Source of the DNA: Bacteroidales bacterium UBA1309
Lineage (GTDB): Bacteria; Bacteroidota; Bacteroidia; Bacteroidales; Dysgonomonadaceae
Length of the DNA stretch: 60,917 nt
Direction: 5' to 3'
Assembly: GCA_002307185.1 (NCBI GenBank)
Contig: DBTT01000002.1
Coordinates: forward strand, 1-60,917
Made by a program: the position numbers and the translations under genes. Shown here one piece after another: positions 8,424 through 17,463 of the stretch. Positions within the stretch are counted from its first letter, which is position 1. The number at the start of each line of letters is the position of its first letter. The notes beneath the pieces are model-generated. The model saw nothing but the letters and a program-made list of their open reading frames with translations, was not told the DNA's origin and searched no databases.

Positions 8424-9740
8424 ATGACCCGATTTTTTTCTTTCACGTTTACGTTGTTGCTCGCATCTTTAGTATCGTGCAGTGGTGTGAGTAAGTCCAG
8501 CGAAACGACAAAAGCCTTTCAGAAGACAGATTTTTGCAAGACAGACCCAGGAAACAATTATGAAATATACGTGCCGAAAAGGGACAAAAACCAAGAAAAA
8601 CTTCCCTTGCTTGTGATTCTCGATTCGCATGGTGGGGGAAAATTCGCTTTGGAAAAATTCAAAAAAGGAGCTGGCCAATACCCGGTTGTGCTTGCTGCTT
8701 CCAACTTGATAAAAAACGGTTATGCCGATTTTGACAGAGCCATCGGCCGGTTGATAGAAGATATTCGCCAGAAATATCCCGCAAACGAAATCGTTTATTT
8801 AACTGGATTTTCGGGAGGTGCCCGCATGGCATTGGGATATGCCTTGGCTCACCCGGTAAATGGGCTGATTTTGTGTGGTGCGTTGGGAAACCCGCAGCAA
8901 ATTGGCGCATTGTCTTGTCCCATCTTATCCATCTCCGGAACAGACGATTTCAATTTTGTAGAAACTGCGCAATATTTGCTTCAAGAGGAAACGATGCCCC
9001 AGAATCTTAAGATTGAACTCATCAACGCTTCACATAGTTGGCCGGACAATCAAATGTTGGCGGATGCCCTGGGAGCTTTTCGCCTGTCCGAATCAACGGC
9101 GTCCGCCACTCAGTTAAGCACCTATTTACATAGACAACACGCAAGAATCGATTCGCTCAAGAAGAACAACGAATGGGTGAAAGCAGAACAGCTTGCCCGC
9201 AACATGGCAATCACGAACAACTTGGACAAGGACAAAACGTTTTGGAAGGAGTACAATTTTTTAAGGACTTCGAGCCGATATTTAGACCAATTGAATCAAC
9301 TGGGACAATGCTTGAGTAATGAAATGAACCTCCGGCAATCGTACGTCGAGGCATTTTCATCCAGAGACGAAGCTTGGTGGAAAAATGAAATCAAGGCGAT
9401 AGATGATCATATTAAAAATTCTTCCGACCCGCTTTCGCAAGATATGTATCGGAGGATAAAGGGTTTTTGGGGCATTGCCTGCTATTCGTATTGCAAGCAA
9501 GCTGTTGCGCAGAGAGATGAGGCCATGTTGCGCAAAACCTTGGAAATTTATCAAGCCGTTGAACCCCGGAATCCCGATATGTTCTATTTTTCGGCTTTTT
9601 TGCCTTATTGGAAAGGAGATGCGACTTCTACAATTGAAGCTCTGCAAAAAGCTGTGGGTGAAGGATATGCCGATTTGGATCAACTGACAAAGGATTTCTC
9701 AGAGAATATCAGTTTGAGGATAAAGGATAGAAGGCGTTGA
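8424..9740 (+). CDS. Lipoprotein with alpha/beta-hydrolase domain and helical C-terminal half
   Basis: A 438-residue protein with a signal sequence and lipobox Cys19 (ASLVSC). Residues 45-225 look like an esterase-type alpha/beta hydrolase: nucleophile elbow GFSGGARMA with Ser130, an acid in SGTDDFNF (Asp174 or Asp175) and His204 in NASHSW. This resembles the PHB-depolymerase/esterase D branch. The second half is helical and Trp-rich, with a TPR-like end (FLPYWKGDATSTIEALQKAV), so it may bind a partner. It is presumably anchored in the periplasm or outer membrane. It follows the HxlR gene by 32 nt in the same direction and may be co-transcribed. Substrate unknown. Confidence 0.75.
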   Translation: MTRFFSFTFTLLLASLVSCSGVSKSSETTKAFQKTDFCKTDPGNNYEIYVPKRDKNQEKLPLLVILDSHGGGKFALEKFKKGAGQYPVVLAASNLIKNGYADFDRAIGRLIEDIRQKYPANEIVYLTGFSGGARMALGYALAHPVNGLILCGALGNPQQIGALSCPILSISGTDDFNFVETAQYLLQEETMPQNLKIELINASHSWPDNQMLADALGAFRLSESTASATQLSTYLHRQHARIDSLKKNNEWVKAEQLARNMAITNNLDKDKTFWKEYNFLRTSSRYLDQLNQLGQCLSNEMNLRQSYVEAFSSRDEAWWKNEIKAIDDHIKNSSDPLSQDMYRRIKGFWGIACYSYCKQAVAQRDEAMLRKTLEIYQAVEPRNPDMFYFSAFLPYWKGDATSTIEALQKAVGEGYADLDQLTKDFSENISLRIKDRRR

Positions 9741-9883
9741 TAAGCACCTAGCTTATTCTTCCTGTCCGGACTTTTTCTTTGCACTTTGTCCTGTTCGTAA
9801 AACATAAGTGATCGCAAAAAATACTAGCCAAGTGGATAGTTGCACAAGATTCCAAGGTCACTCGTTTATTTGCTCACCTCTCC

Positions 9884-9919
9884 AAAATCCAAAGGAAAAC
9901 CTTTACAAGTGGATTTTTT
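9884..9919 (+). terminator. Hairpin with T-run upstream of the glycan locus
   Basis: The stem pairs AAAATCC (9884-9890) with GGATTTT (9911-9917), with an inner AAAGG/CCTTT stem, followed by T residues. It could end transcripts of the hydrolase gene. It sits immediately before the next -7-like box. Confidence 0.4.
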
Positions 9920-9923
9920 ATAC

Positions 9924-9931
9924 TAAGTTTG
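9924..9931 (+). promoter_or_regulatory. Possible -7 box for the first glycan locus
   Basis: TAAGTTTG fits TAnnTTTG, 70 nt before the flippase ATG. The upstream -33 position has only TTTA at 18 nt, so support is partial. No UpxY- or RfaH-type antiterminator gene is present nearby. Confidence 0.35.
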
Positions 9932-10000
9932 CATTTTATAAAAGCGAACAATACTATTTTAATTAAGGAGCTTTGATAACTTTAAACCATATTGTTTTGA

Positions 10001-11440
10001 ATGGGTGAAACACTAAAAGAGAAGACTTCAAAAGGGTTGTTCTGGGGAGGTGTTAGCAATGGTTTGCAACAACTTGTCGGCCTATCAATTGGCGTTGTTC
10101 TAATGAAGCTGTTGAGTCTTTCCGATTATGGTATTGTTGGAATACTTGCAATTTTCACCGGGATTGCAGGAGTAATTCAGGAAAGTGGATTCACGGCTGC
10201 TCTTATCAATCGAAAAAAGATTGTGCACGAGGATTTCAACTCCATCTTTTGGTTTAATATATTTATTAGCCTTGTTTTGTATTTAATACTTTTCTTCTCG
10301 GCGCCTTTGATTGCTTACTTTTGCGATGAACCTAAATTGACATACATCTCACGAGTCGTGTTTTTATCCTTTTTCTTTGGAAGCCTTGGCATTGCTCACA
10401 ATGCTATTCTGCTGAAGAAACTCATGGTGAAACAACGTGCAATAATTGATACCGTAGCACTCACAGCTTCGGGCATTGCTTCCATCATAATGGCTGTCAA
10501 AGGAATGGGATATTGGGCGCTGGTGACCAACCAATTGTTGTTTAGTGCAATAGGGACAACTCTTAGATGGTATTTTTCGGGTTGGAAACCGTCTCTTAGT
10601 TTTCAGATTGGACCAATAAAAGAGATGGGACGGTTTAGTTCAAAATTATTGGTATCTAACATTGTTGCGCAGATTCAAGCAAATATGTTCACTTTCCTGT
10701 TAGGCCATTATTATGCTAAAACTGATGTCGGAATTTTCTCCCAAGGAACAAAATGGGCAAATATGGGTACTACCTTTATCCGAGGAATGATCAATGGTGT
10801 TGCCCAACCCGTGTTTGCCATAACAACCAACGAGAAGGAAAGGCAAGCTTTAATATTCAGGAAAACCATCCGTTTTATTTCTTTCCTATCGTTTCCATTG
10901 CTACTTGGAATAGCCTTTATTTCAAAAGAATTTATCACACTAATAGATGTGAAATGGCTTCCTTGTGTTCCCATCCTGCAAATGTTTTGCTGCACGGGGA
11001 TACTGGCCTCATTACAATTCTTTTATTCACAGCTAATTATCAGCCATGGTAAATCTAACGCTTATTTTGCAAATACGGTTGCAATTTGTATAATTCAGAT
11101 TATACTTGCAGGTATATCACTTCGCTTCGGAATTTATTATTTGGCACTTTCGAGTTTGGTCACAACTTTTGCTTACCATTTTGTTTGGCAATGGCTAGTT
11201 GGAAAATTGATCCCTGTAACTTTGTGGCAAACAGTCAAAGATGCTGCACCATACCTTTTAATCACGCTCGGCGTATTTGGGTTAACCTGGCTGATTGTTT
11301 CTAAAATTGAGGCAAATGTTATCCGGTTAATGTTGAAAGTGATACTCGGGGCATCGATGTACGTGCTGGTGATGTGGCGCAGCAAATCGGTTATTTTCAG
11401 AGAAAGCATTGATTTCTTTTTAAAAAAAAATAAAAGATGA
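10001..11440 (+). CDS. Oligosaccharide flippase (Wzx-like, MOP superfamily)
   Basis: A 479-residue polytopic protein with about twelve to fourteen hydrophobic segments. The N-terminus (KGLFWGGVSNGLQQLVGLSI, then LSLSDYGIVGILAIFTGI) is characteristic of Wzx/polysaccharide-export flippases of the MOP superfamily. These flip lipid-linked oligosaccharides from the cytoplasmic to the periplasmic face of the inner membrane. It is the first gene of a plus-strand glycan locus and overlaps the next gene by 4 nt (ATGA). Together with the nonulosonate genes downstream it probably exports a sialic-acid-like glycan. Confidence 0.88.
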   Translation: MGETLKEKTSKGLFWGGVSNGLQQLVGLSIGVVLMKLLSLSDYGIVGILAIFTGIAGVIQESGFTAALINRKKIVHEDFNSIFWFNIFISLVLYLILFFSAPLIAYFCDEPKLTYISRVVFLSFFFGSLGIAHNAILLKKLMVKQRAIIDTVALTASGIASIIMAVKGMGYWALVTNQLLFSAIGTTLRWYFSGWKPSLSFQIGPIKEMGRFSSKLLVSNIVAQIQANMFTFLLGHYYAKTDVGIFSQGTKWANMGTTFIRGMINGVAQPVFAITTNEKERQALIFRKTIRFISFLSFPLLLGIAFISKEFITLIDVKWLPCVPILQMFCCTGILASLQFFYSQLIISHGKSNAYFANTVAICIIQIILAGISLRFGIYYLALSSLVTTFAYHFVWQWLVGKLIPVTLWQTVKDAAPYLLITLGVFGLTWLIVSKIEANVIRLMLKVILGASMYVLVMWRSKSVIFRESIDFFLKKNKR

Positions 11441-12270
11441 GGCTGCTGGCAATTGTGATACTATATTACCCTGACGAAAAGGTCAGGACCAATATTGAAT
11501 CCTACATACAATATGTGGACAAATTAATTGTATGGGATAATACGCCGGGGGGTAATTCAACCATGCGATTGCCTGAATCTCGAAAAATATCCTTAGAAGG
11601 AACGGGCAAGAATATGGGTATTGGAAAACCACTCAATGTAGCCGTAGATTATGCTCTTAAAAATCACTATTCCCATCTGCTAACAATGGATCAGGACAGT
11701 TCCTTCGCAACGGATAAATTCCTTGAATACATCGAGATAATAAAAGCAAATACTGAATCTGATATCTGCCTCTTTTCTCCAGGAGGGCAATCAGCCAAAG
11801 GGAAGCTTGCCCATTCCATAGTCGATATTAATGCCACCATCACTTCTGGATCAGTGTATAGAACTGAATTGTTCGATGAAGTCGGCTTGTTTCGCGAAGA
11901 CTTTTTTATTGATGCTATTGACACTGAGTTTTGTTTAAGAATAAAAAGACACCATTATCGCATTGTGTGGGTAATGGATGTTTTGATGCAACATACTTTG
12001 GGTTACAAGCTCAAGAAAGATTTTTTAGGTGGAAGATTTAGCATTGGAAGCCTCAATTATTCTCCGATGCGGACATACTATATCGTTAGAAACCACTTGG
12101 CGGTTCGATTTATGTATCCGGAATACAAGAACATTAGATATATAGTGAAACTCTTTGTTGTAAAACGTTTTTTTGCGATTATATTTATCGAGCAGGATAA
12201 ACTGCCCAAATTAAAAGCTATGTTCAGAGGGCTTTTTGCAGCCTTGACAAAAAAAATGAACCCATACTGA
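11437..12270 (+). CDS. Glycosyltransferase family 2, rhamnosyltransferase-like
   Basis: A 277-residue GT2 enzyme. The start MRLLAIVILYYPDEKVRTNI is typical of the rhamnosyltransferase-type GT2 subgroup (VxVxYxPd). The metal/nucleotide-binding acid motif appears as LLTMDQDSSF, and the acceptor-side acid as FIDAIDTEFCLR. A short hydrophobic C-terminal part may associate with the membrane. It transfers one sugar from a nucleotide donor to the growing lipid-linked oligosaccharide; the sugar cannot be predicted safely. It overlaps the flippase gene by 4 nt, indicating translational coupling. Confidence 0.87.
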   Translation: MRLLAIVILYYPDEKVRTNIESYIQYVDKLIVWDNTPGGNSTMRLPESRKISLEGTGKNMGIGKPLNVAVDYALKNHYSHLLTMDQDSSFATDKFLEYIEIIKANTESDICLFSPGGQSAKGKLAHSIVDINATITSGSVYRTELFDEVGLFREDFFIDAIDTEFCLRIKRHHYRIVWVMDVLMQHTLGYKLKKDFLGGRFSIGSLNYSPMRTYYIVRNHLAVRFMYPEYKNIRYIVKLFVVKRFFAIIFIEQDKLPKLKAMFRGLFAALTKKMNPY

Positions 12271-12278
12271 GAAAAATC

Positions 12279-13274
12279 ATGAGCTTAAATAACAAAGCCA
12301 GCGTATTAATGCTGACTTACAATCAAGAACGGTACATTGGGGAAGCTATACGGAGCGTTATGCTCCAGAAAACGGATTTTCCTTTCGAATTAATTATCGG
12401 CAATGATGCTAGTACGGATCAAACAGGAAAAATATGCGGCGAATGGCAGAAACAATATCCTGAAAAGATTGTCCTTCTAAATAGGAAAGAGAATATTGGG
12501 TTGCAACGAAACTTCCTACAAACTTATGCTGCCTGTCAAGGCAAGTATATTGCCATTTGCGAAGGTGATGATTTCTGGGTTGACAAACATAAGCTTCAAC
12601 GTCAAGTGGATTTTCTAGAGAACAACTCTGATTTCTCGATGTGTTTTCACCGGGTGATCAATTATTTTGAAGGCAAAGGTACAAAAAGCCTTAGCAATGG
12701 GAAACAAAAAATTGACACGGATATCCTTGATTTGGCGCAAAGCAATTATATTTCGAATGTATCAGTCGTATTCCGCAGGGTACTGGGTATCGAATTGCCA
12801 GATTGGTTTGACCAAGTAACTACTTACGATTACCCCTTGCATCTTCTGAATGCACAATATGGAAAAATTCATTACATGGCAAAGCCAATGGCCGTCTATC
12901 GCCAGCGTAGTTTGGCAATATGGAGTACAGCTGGTACTGAAAAACGGTTGATGATTGCACTCCAAGTAAGGGAACTGCTGATGGACTATTTTAAGGATAA
13001 ACGAACAGACGTATATGACTGCTTGCGGACAGCGAGCACCCGTATATGCATTGCTCTTCTTGATTTTTATCAAAAAAACGGCGGAAAAGAACAGGTGGAG
13101 AACATGGAAAGAAAAATCTTATATTTTCACCCTGATTGGACAAGCCGAAATATCAAGGAGCTGTTAGCCAGATGGGACAACGAATCGAGGCACACCCTGC
13201 AAAAGCATCTAGCAAGGCTTTTAAAATTGGGCAGGGCATCAGTCTCTTATTTTATCCCTATACCTCGGATATAA
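12279..13274 (+). CDS. Glycosyltransferase family 2
   Basis: A 331-residue GT2 protein. The N-terminal GT-A fold is clear: ASVLMLTYNQERYIGEAIRSV, IIGNDASTDQTGKIC and CEGDDFWVDKHKLQRQVDFL, with the EGDD acid motif near residue 95. This resembles the WcaA/YwqJ-like group common in Bacteroidota glycan loci. The C-terminal third is helical and without recognised domain. It lies 8 nt downstream of the previous glycosyltransferase. Donor and acceptor unknown. Confidence 0.87.
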   Translation: MSLNNKASVLMLTYNQERYIGEAIRSVMLQKTDFPFELIIGNDASTDQTGKICGEWQKQYPEKIVLLNRKENIGLQRNFLQTYAACQGKYIAICEGDDFWVDKHKLQRQVDFLENNSDFSMCFHRVINYFEGKGTKSLSNGKQKIDTDILDLAQSNYISNVSVVFRRVLGIELPDWFDQVTTYDYPLHLLNAQYGKIHYMAKPMAVYRQRSLAIWSTAGTEKRLMIALQVRELLMDYFKDKRTDVYDCLRTASTRICIALLDFYQKNGGKEQVENMERKILYFHPDWTSRNIKELLARWDNESRHTLQKHLARLLKLGRASVSYFIPIPRI

Positions 13275-13390
13275 ATTCGTCTTATTTCATCAACAGGACA
13301 AATGCCCCCAAGCCACATGGAGAGGAAACAATAATTTCATGCAATTTGAGTTTTTAAGGATTAATTATTTTACGATTATTCTGCCATTCT

Positions 13391-13421
13391 TTTGAAGAGA
13401 ATTATTAAAAATATATATTTG
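13391..13421 (+). promoter_or_regulatory. Consensus Bacteroidota promoter upstream of neuB
   Basis: TTTG (13391-13394), a 19-nt spacer and TATATTTG (13414-13421) match the Bacteroidota consensus exactly. The start site would be near 13428, leaving a leader of about 55 nt. This suggests that the nonulosonate part of the locus can be expressed independently of the flippase. Confidence 0.6.
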
Positions 13422-13483
13422 TTGAACTTTTCGCTCGAATCTAAATTGAAACGATGTTTTAATCTCTGGAAAGTGCTATCAAT

Positions 13484-14386
13484 ATGTCATTTTCACAAAA
13501 ACCAACAATGAAAGAACCCCAAATAATTGCCGAAATAGGCTGTAACCACAAGGGCGACATGGATATCGCTCGCGAAATGATAATGACAGCGGCTACCTAT
13601 TGCAAAGCCGATGTAGTGAAGTTTCAAAAGAGAACTAATAAAGAATTACTTAGCTCAGAGGAATACAATGCACCTCATCCAAACCCAGATAACTCCTATG
13701 GGGACACTTATGGTTCGCACCGTGAGTTTTTGGAATTTGATAAAGATCAGCATCGCCAACTCCAACAATGGTGTAATGAGTTTGGCGTGGAATATTCAAC
13801 TTCCGTCTGGGATATCACTTCAGCAAAGGAAATCGTTGGACTTCATCCCAAACTAATAAAAGTTCCGTCTGCTTGCAACCTCAACAAAGGATTGCTGGAT
13901 TACTTGTGTGAAAATTTTGATGGAGAGATCCATCTTTCTTTTGGCATGACTTCCAAAGAGGAGGTGGAAACAGTGGTTTCTTTTTTCGAGACTAAACAGC
14001 GGGCGAGGGATTTGGTGATCTATAGTTGCACTTCTGGATATCCTGTTCCTTTCGAGGACATCTGCTTAATGGAAATAACTCGATTGAGAGCACTATATGA
14101 ATCCCGTGTAAAAGCAATTGGCTTTTCGGGTCACCATCTTGGAATAGCAATTGATTCGGCCGCAATAGCATTGGGTGCGGAATGGATTGAAAGACACTTT
14201 ACATTGGATCGCACATGGAAAGGGACAGACCATGCGGCCTCATTGGAGCCTGATGGATTACGGAAATTGGTTCGTGATTGTAAAGCTGTTTATAAAGCTT
14301 TAAGATATAAGAATGAGGATATTTTAGAAATTGAGGCTGTGCAGCGAAACAAATTAAAAAAGAATCAAGTGAAATGGAGTATTTGA
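13484..14386 (+). CDS. neuB: Nonulosonate synthase (NeuB/KDN-9-P synthase family), short form
   Basis: A 300-residue TIM-barrel enzyme that condenses phosphoenolpyruvate with a hexosamine or mannose (phosphate) to give a nine-carbon sialic-acid-type sugar. Seen motifs are IIAEIGCNHKGDMDIA, VVKFQKR, the substrate loop SVWDITSAKEI, GFSGHHLGIAIDSAAIALGA and HFTLDRTWKGTDHAASLEP. It lacks the C-terminal SAF (antifreeze-like) domain that brings ordinary NeuB to about 340-350 residues, as in some KDN-9-phosphate-type synthases. The start is ATG 13484, or ATG 13508 (MKEPQ), which fits the family better. The next gene overlaps by 13 nt. Whether the product is Neu5Ac, KDN or another nonulosonate is not determined by sequence. 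Confidence 0.88.
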   Translation: MSFSQKPTMKEPQIIAEIGCNHKGDMDIAREMIMTAATYCKADVVKFQKRTNKELLSSEEYNAPHPNPDNSYGDTYGSHREFLEFDKDQHRQLQQWCNEFGVEYSTSVWDITSAKEIVGLHPKLIKVPSACNLNKGLLDYLCENFDGEIHLSFGMTSKEEVETVVSFFETKQRARDLVIYSCTSGYPVPFEDICLMEITRLRALYESRVKAIGFSGHHLGIAIDSAAIALGAEWIERHFTLDRTWKGTDHAASLEPDGLRKLVRDCKAVYKALRYKNEDILEIEAVQRNKLKKNQVKWSI

Positions 14387-15345
14387 AATTTATAAAAAAC
14401 CCTGCTGTGAAAGCGTTTCTTTGGAGAATCAAGCAGGGTTTTATATATTTCAAGACAAGGGAAAGAAAATTATCCTTCGGTCCAGATAATCCCGACAAAA
14501 GGTTCTATGTAATTTGTATAAGGTGGACTATTCCTGCCGGACTATTTGCGGTCATGAAGTCAGTTCTATCACATATCGATTATGCTATCGATAAAGGCAT
14601 GGTTCCTGTGGTCAACATGAAGGACAGTGTAAACGGAACAGCCTTCAATGGACTTTCATCATTGAAGGATCCTTGGGAGGTTTTATTTGATCAGCCTGCA
14701 AATTATTCCCCAGCACTCATCCGGAACTCGAAACATGTAACTCTGAGCAGTACCAATCCTTGCCCTTGCCGAAGATATGGAATCGGCGTGGAAGTTGTCT
14801 CAGACACGCAACGCCTTTCTCATTTGAAGGCTCTATTTCACGCTTATATCCGCCCAAATGAGCAGATGAAGGCTTTTCTTGAGGCAGAATACACGAAAAT
14901 GATAGAACCCCGACACCGGGTACTTGGGGTTTTGTGCAGAGGCACTGACTACACCCTTAAGAGGCCCAAAGGACATCCTGTTCAGCCCGAACCACAAGAA
15001 ATACTAGAGAAGGCCTCTGAAGTGATGACTTCCTTGCGGTGCGACAAGATTTATCTTGCTACAGAAGATTTGGATGCTTACAATTTGTTCAAATCGCATT
15101 TTGGAGATGCATTGCTTGCCAACAATTACAAAAAATACAGCTCCAACGATTTTGTCGGGATCGAATATATTTCGCAGATCGTTACCGATCAGCAAAAACA
15201 GCAAATGGAATATTTGTCTTCAATTTATATTTTGTCAAGATGCTGTTGTTTTATTGGAGGAAGAACAAGTGGTACAATTGGGGTGTATTTGATGAAACGA
15301 GGTGAATTCGAATACGAATACACTTGGGACAAGGGTTCTTATTGA
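14374..15345 (+). CDS. Putative fucosyltransferase-fold glycosyltransferase
   Basis: A 323-residue protein without a common annotation. It contains, in order, VLGVLCRGTDY (near 190), YLATEDLDAYNLF (near 235) and a late GGRTSGTIGVYLM (near 300). The same order of a basic R-G-D/T motif, a YLATD/ED strand and a Ser/Arg-rich loop occurs in the GT-B GDP-fucose-type enzymes (NodZ/FUT8, GT23, and O-fucosyltransferase relatives). I infer a GT-B glycosyltransferase of that superfamily. It sits between neuB and the cytidylyltransferase and overlaps neuB by 13 nt, so it most likely acts on the same glycan. Function is inference. Confidence 0.55.
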   Translation: MEYLKFIKNPAVKAFLWRIKQGFIYFKTRERKLSFGPDNPDKRFYVICIRWTIPAGLFAVMKSVLSHIDYAIDKGMVPVVNMKDSVNGTAFNGLSSLKDPWEVLFDQPANYSPALIRNSKHVTLSSTNPCPCRRYGIGVEVVSDTQRLSHLKALFHAYIRPNEQMKAFLEAEYTKMIEPRHRVLGVLCRGTDYTLKRPKGHPVQPEPQEILEKASEVMTSLRCDKIYLATEDLDAYNLFKSHFGDALLANNYKKYSSNDFVGIEYISQIVTDQQKQQMEYLSSIYILSRCCCFIGGRTSGTIGVYLMKRGEFEYEYTWDKGSY

Positions 15346-15406
15346 TTCTTCAGCAAATCATTGGCAAACAAAATAATTTGAAAGAAAAGGGTTGAAAATA
15401 GTATCG

Positions 15407-16579
15407 ATGAAAACCATAGCATTTATACCTGTTCGTGGTGGCAGCAAGTCTATACCACTCAAAAATATAAAAGTAATCTGCGGAAAGCCATTGGTCTATT
15501 GGTGTGCAAGTGCCTTGCAAAAGTCTGCAAAAGTAGATGAAATCATTATTGCAACCGATTCGGATGAAATAGAGAAGACCGTTAATTCATTTGGCTTTTC
15601 AAAGCTAAAAGTATATCGCCGATCCAATGATAATTCAACTGATACAGCCTCTACGGAAAGCGTGATGCTCGAATATATCGAAAAAAACAGGATTATGCGA
15701 GATTCGGTTTTTATGCTCGTTCAAGCCACCTCGCCACTTACCCAGGCAAAGCATTTTGATGAAGCTCTAAGCCTTTATGAATCCAGAATGTATGACTCCA
15801 TCTTGACATGCGTTCGTAACTACCGTTTCTTCTGGAATGCAGATGGAACTTCAAAAAATTACAACTACAAGCATCGTCCTCGCCGCCAAGATTTTGATGG
15901 AGAATTAATGGAGAACGGCGCATTCTATATCAATAAAACAGGAAACATTGTGGATTCGGGCAACCGGCTTTCTGGCAAGATAGGGATCTATGAAATGCCA
16001 AGCTATATGGCTGTGGAAATAGACGAGCCGGAGGATTGGGCAGTGATGGAAGGGCTGATCCGCAAACATATCGTAGCCGAAGAGTCCAAATCGAACATAA
16101 TGCTGGTCCTTTCCGATGTGGACGGAGTGTTGACTGATGCAGGAATGTATTATTCAGAGACAGGAGATGAACTGAAAAAATTCAACACTCACGACGGCAT
16201 GGGCTTTCAGCTTTTACGCAATGCGGGCTTTAAAACAGGAATCATCACTTCGGAAAATACTAAGATTGTAGAAAACAGAGCTCGGAAGTTAAAAGTAGAT
16301 TATCTCCACCAAGGCAAAAATCACGAAGGAAAGCTGTCGATAGTTCAGAATATTTGCAACAAAGATGGTTATTCTCTCCAAGAAATAGCTTACATCGGGG
16401 ATGATGTGAACTGCCTGGAGCTGCTTTCGGCTGTTGGCTTTGCGGCTTGTCCATCCGATGCCGTACAAAAAATCAAGTCTATTCCTGGCATACATATATT
16501 GAGCGCAAAAGGCGGAGAAGGTGTGTTTCGCGAATTTGCAGAAAAGATTATTTTAGAAAAGGGGATTCGCCATGTATGA
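15407..16579 (+). CDS. neuA: Acylneuraminate (nonulosonate) cytidylyltransferase fused to a HAD phosphatase
   Basis: A two-domain protein of 390 residues. Residues 1-225 are a CMP-sialate synthetase: IAFIPVRGGSKSIPLKN (CTP-binding), IATDSDEI, VQATSPLT and the later AVEIDEPEDW. Residues 230-390 are a KdsC-like class C0 HAD phosphatase with SDVDGVLTDAG (nucleophile and acid Asp), TSENTKI, and GDDVNCLELL, all key residues intact. The fusion suggests that one polypeptide both dephosphorylates a nonulosonate 9-phosphate and activates it with CMP, as the separate KDN-9-P phosphatase and CMP-KDN synthetase do in Bacteroides; animal CMAS has a comparable C-terminal domain. ATG 15407 fits the family; an in-frame TTG lies 15 nt upstream. 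It overlaps the next gene by 8 nt. Confidence 0.88.
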   Translation: MKTIAFIPVRGGSKSIPLKNIKVICGKPLVYWCASALQKSAKVDEIIIATDSDEIEKTVNSFGFSKLKVYRRSNDNSTDTASTESVMLEYIEKNRIMRDSVFMLVQATSPLTQAKHFDEALSLYESRMYDSILTCVRNYRFFWNADGTSKNYNYKHRPRRQDFDGELMENGAFYINKTGNIVDSGNRLSGKIGIYEMPSYMAVEIDEPEDWAVMEGLIRKHIVAEESKSNIMLVLSDVDGVLTDAGMYYSETGDELKKFNTHDGMGFQLLRNAGFKTGIITSENTKIVENRARKLKVDYLHQGKNHEGKLSIVQNICNKDGYSLQEIAYIGDDVNCLELLSAVGFAACPSDAVQKIKSIPGIHILSAKGGEGVFREFAEKIILEKGIRHV

Positions 16580-17453
16580 CCAAAGAATCAAGTGGATTTA
16601 TGACACGATAGAGTTTCTCCTGTCACTTGTGAGATTATTTTCTGAATCAAAAATTCGAAAGACAAGGAAAATAACAAGAACAAAGCATCAATGCGTGATT
16701 ATGGGGAATGGCCCTTCTCTGAATCAATTATTAGAAGATAGTCGGGAAAACTTGGGTAAATATGATCTCGTCGCCGTCAATTTTATGGGTCTTTCTTCCG
16801 AATTTTTAATCACCAAACCAAATGTTTATGTTTTATGTGATCCTGCCTTTTGGTTTCTACCAATAGACACAGATAACGAAGGAACAAACAAGAAGGTGAT
16901 AAATCTATACCAACGATTTGCCGATTTGGTGGATTGGGACATGCAACTTTATCTCCCTTATCAAGCAGAAAAAGTGAAATTGATAGGGCGATTGCTGTCT
17001 AAAAATCCTCACATCCAGCTCTCTTACTTCAACAAGACGAAAGTGGAAGGCTTCGAGTATTTCCAGTATTTTGCAGTGAGAAAACAATTGGGCATGTTTC
17101 GCGTTCAAAATGTGGTGGTTGCAGCTTTATTATTGGCTATCTTCTCGGAATATAAAGAGATCTATTTGATGGGCGTAGAGTCCGACTGGATGAGAAATTT
17201 CTGGGTGGACGAACAAAACAGGCTCAGAATCAGTGATACTCATTTTTATGGAAAACAAGACAAGATTTTGCCAATCAACATGCGTCAGGAATGCGCTTCC
17301 TTATACTATGCTTTCGATAGTTATACCAAGATAGCGGCCTATGCAACAAAAATGAAATCCAAAATATATAATCTAAATCTTTTTTCTATGATTGATGTTT
17401 TCGAGAAAAAAGAAAAATTAGACACGCCGATCCACTCTGATATGTTTCTTTAA
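16572..17453 (+). CDS. Candidate GT42-like sialyl/nonulosonate transferase
   Basis: A 293-residue protein that would normally be called hypothetical. Motifs line up with the Campylobacter CstI/CstII sialyltransferases (GT42): CVIMGNGPSL (Asn46; CstII has AGNGPSL), LVAVNFMG (Asn70), the CDP of VLCDPAFW, an Arg (177) shortly before the strand YKEIYLMGVES (CstII has YKEIYLSGID), and DTHFYGKQ with His224 where CstII has its catalytic-base His. The DUF115/MAF flagellar transferases share this fold, so that is the alternative. The gene overlaps neuA by 8 nt, which is the context expected for an enzyme using the CMP-nonulosonate made just upstream. The alignment was made by eye. Confidence 0.55.
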   Translation: MYDQRIKWIYDTIEFLLSLVRLFSESKIRKTRKITRTKHQCVIMGNGPSLNQLLEDSRENLGKYDLVAVNFMGLSSEFLITKPNVYVLCDPAFWFLPIDTDNEGTNKKVINLYQRFADLVDWDMQLYLPYQAEKVKLIGRLLSKNPHIQLSYFNKTKVEGFEYFQYFAVRKQLGMFRVQNVVVAALLLAIFSEYKEIYLMGVESDWMRNFWVDEQNRLRISDTHFYGKQDKILPINMRQECASLYYAFDSYTKIAAYATKMKSKIYNLNLFSMIDVFEKKEKLDTPIHSDMFL

Positions 17454-17463
17454 ATTGTGTTGA

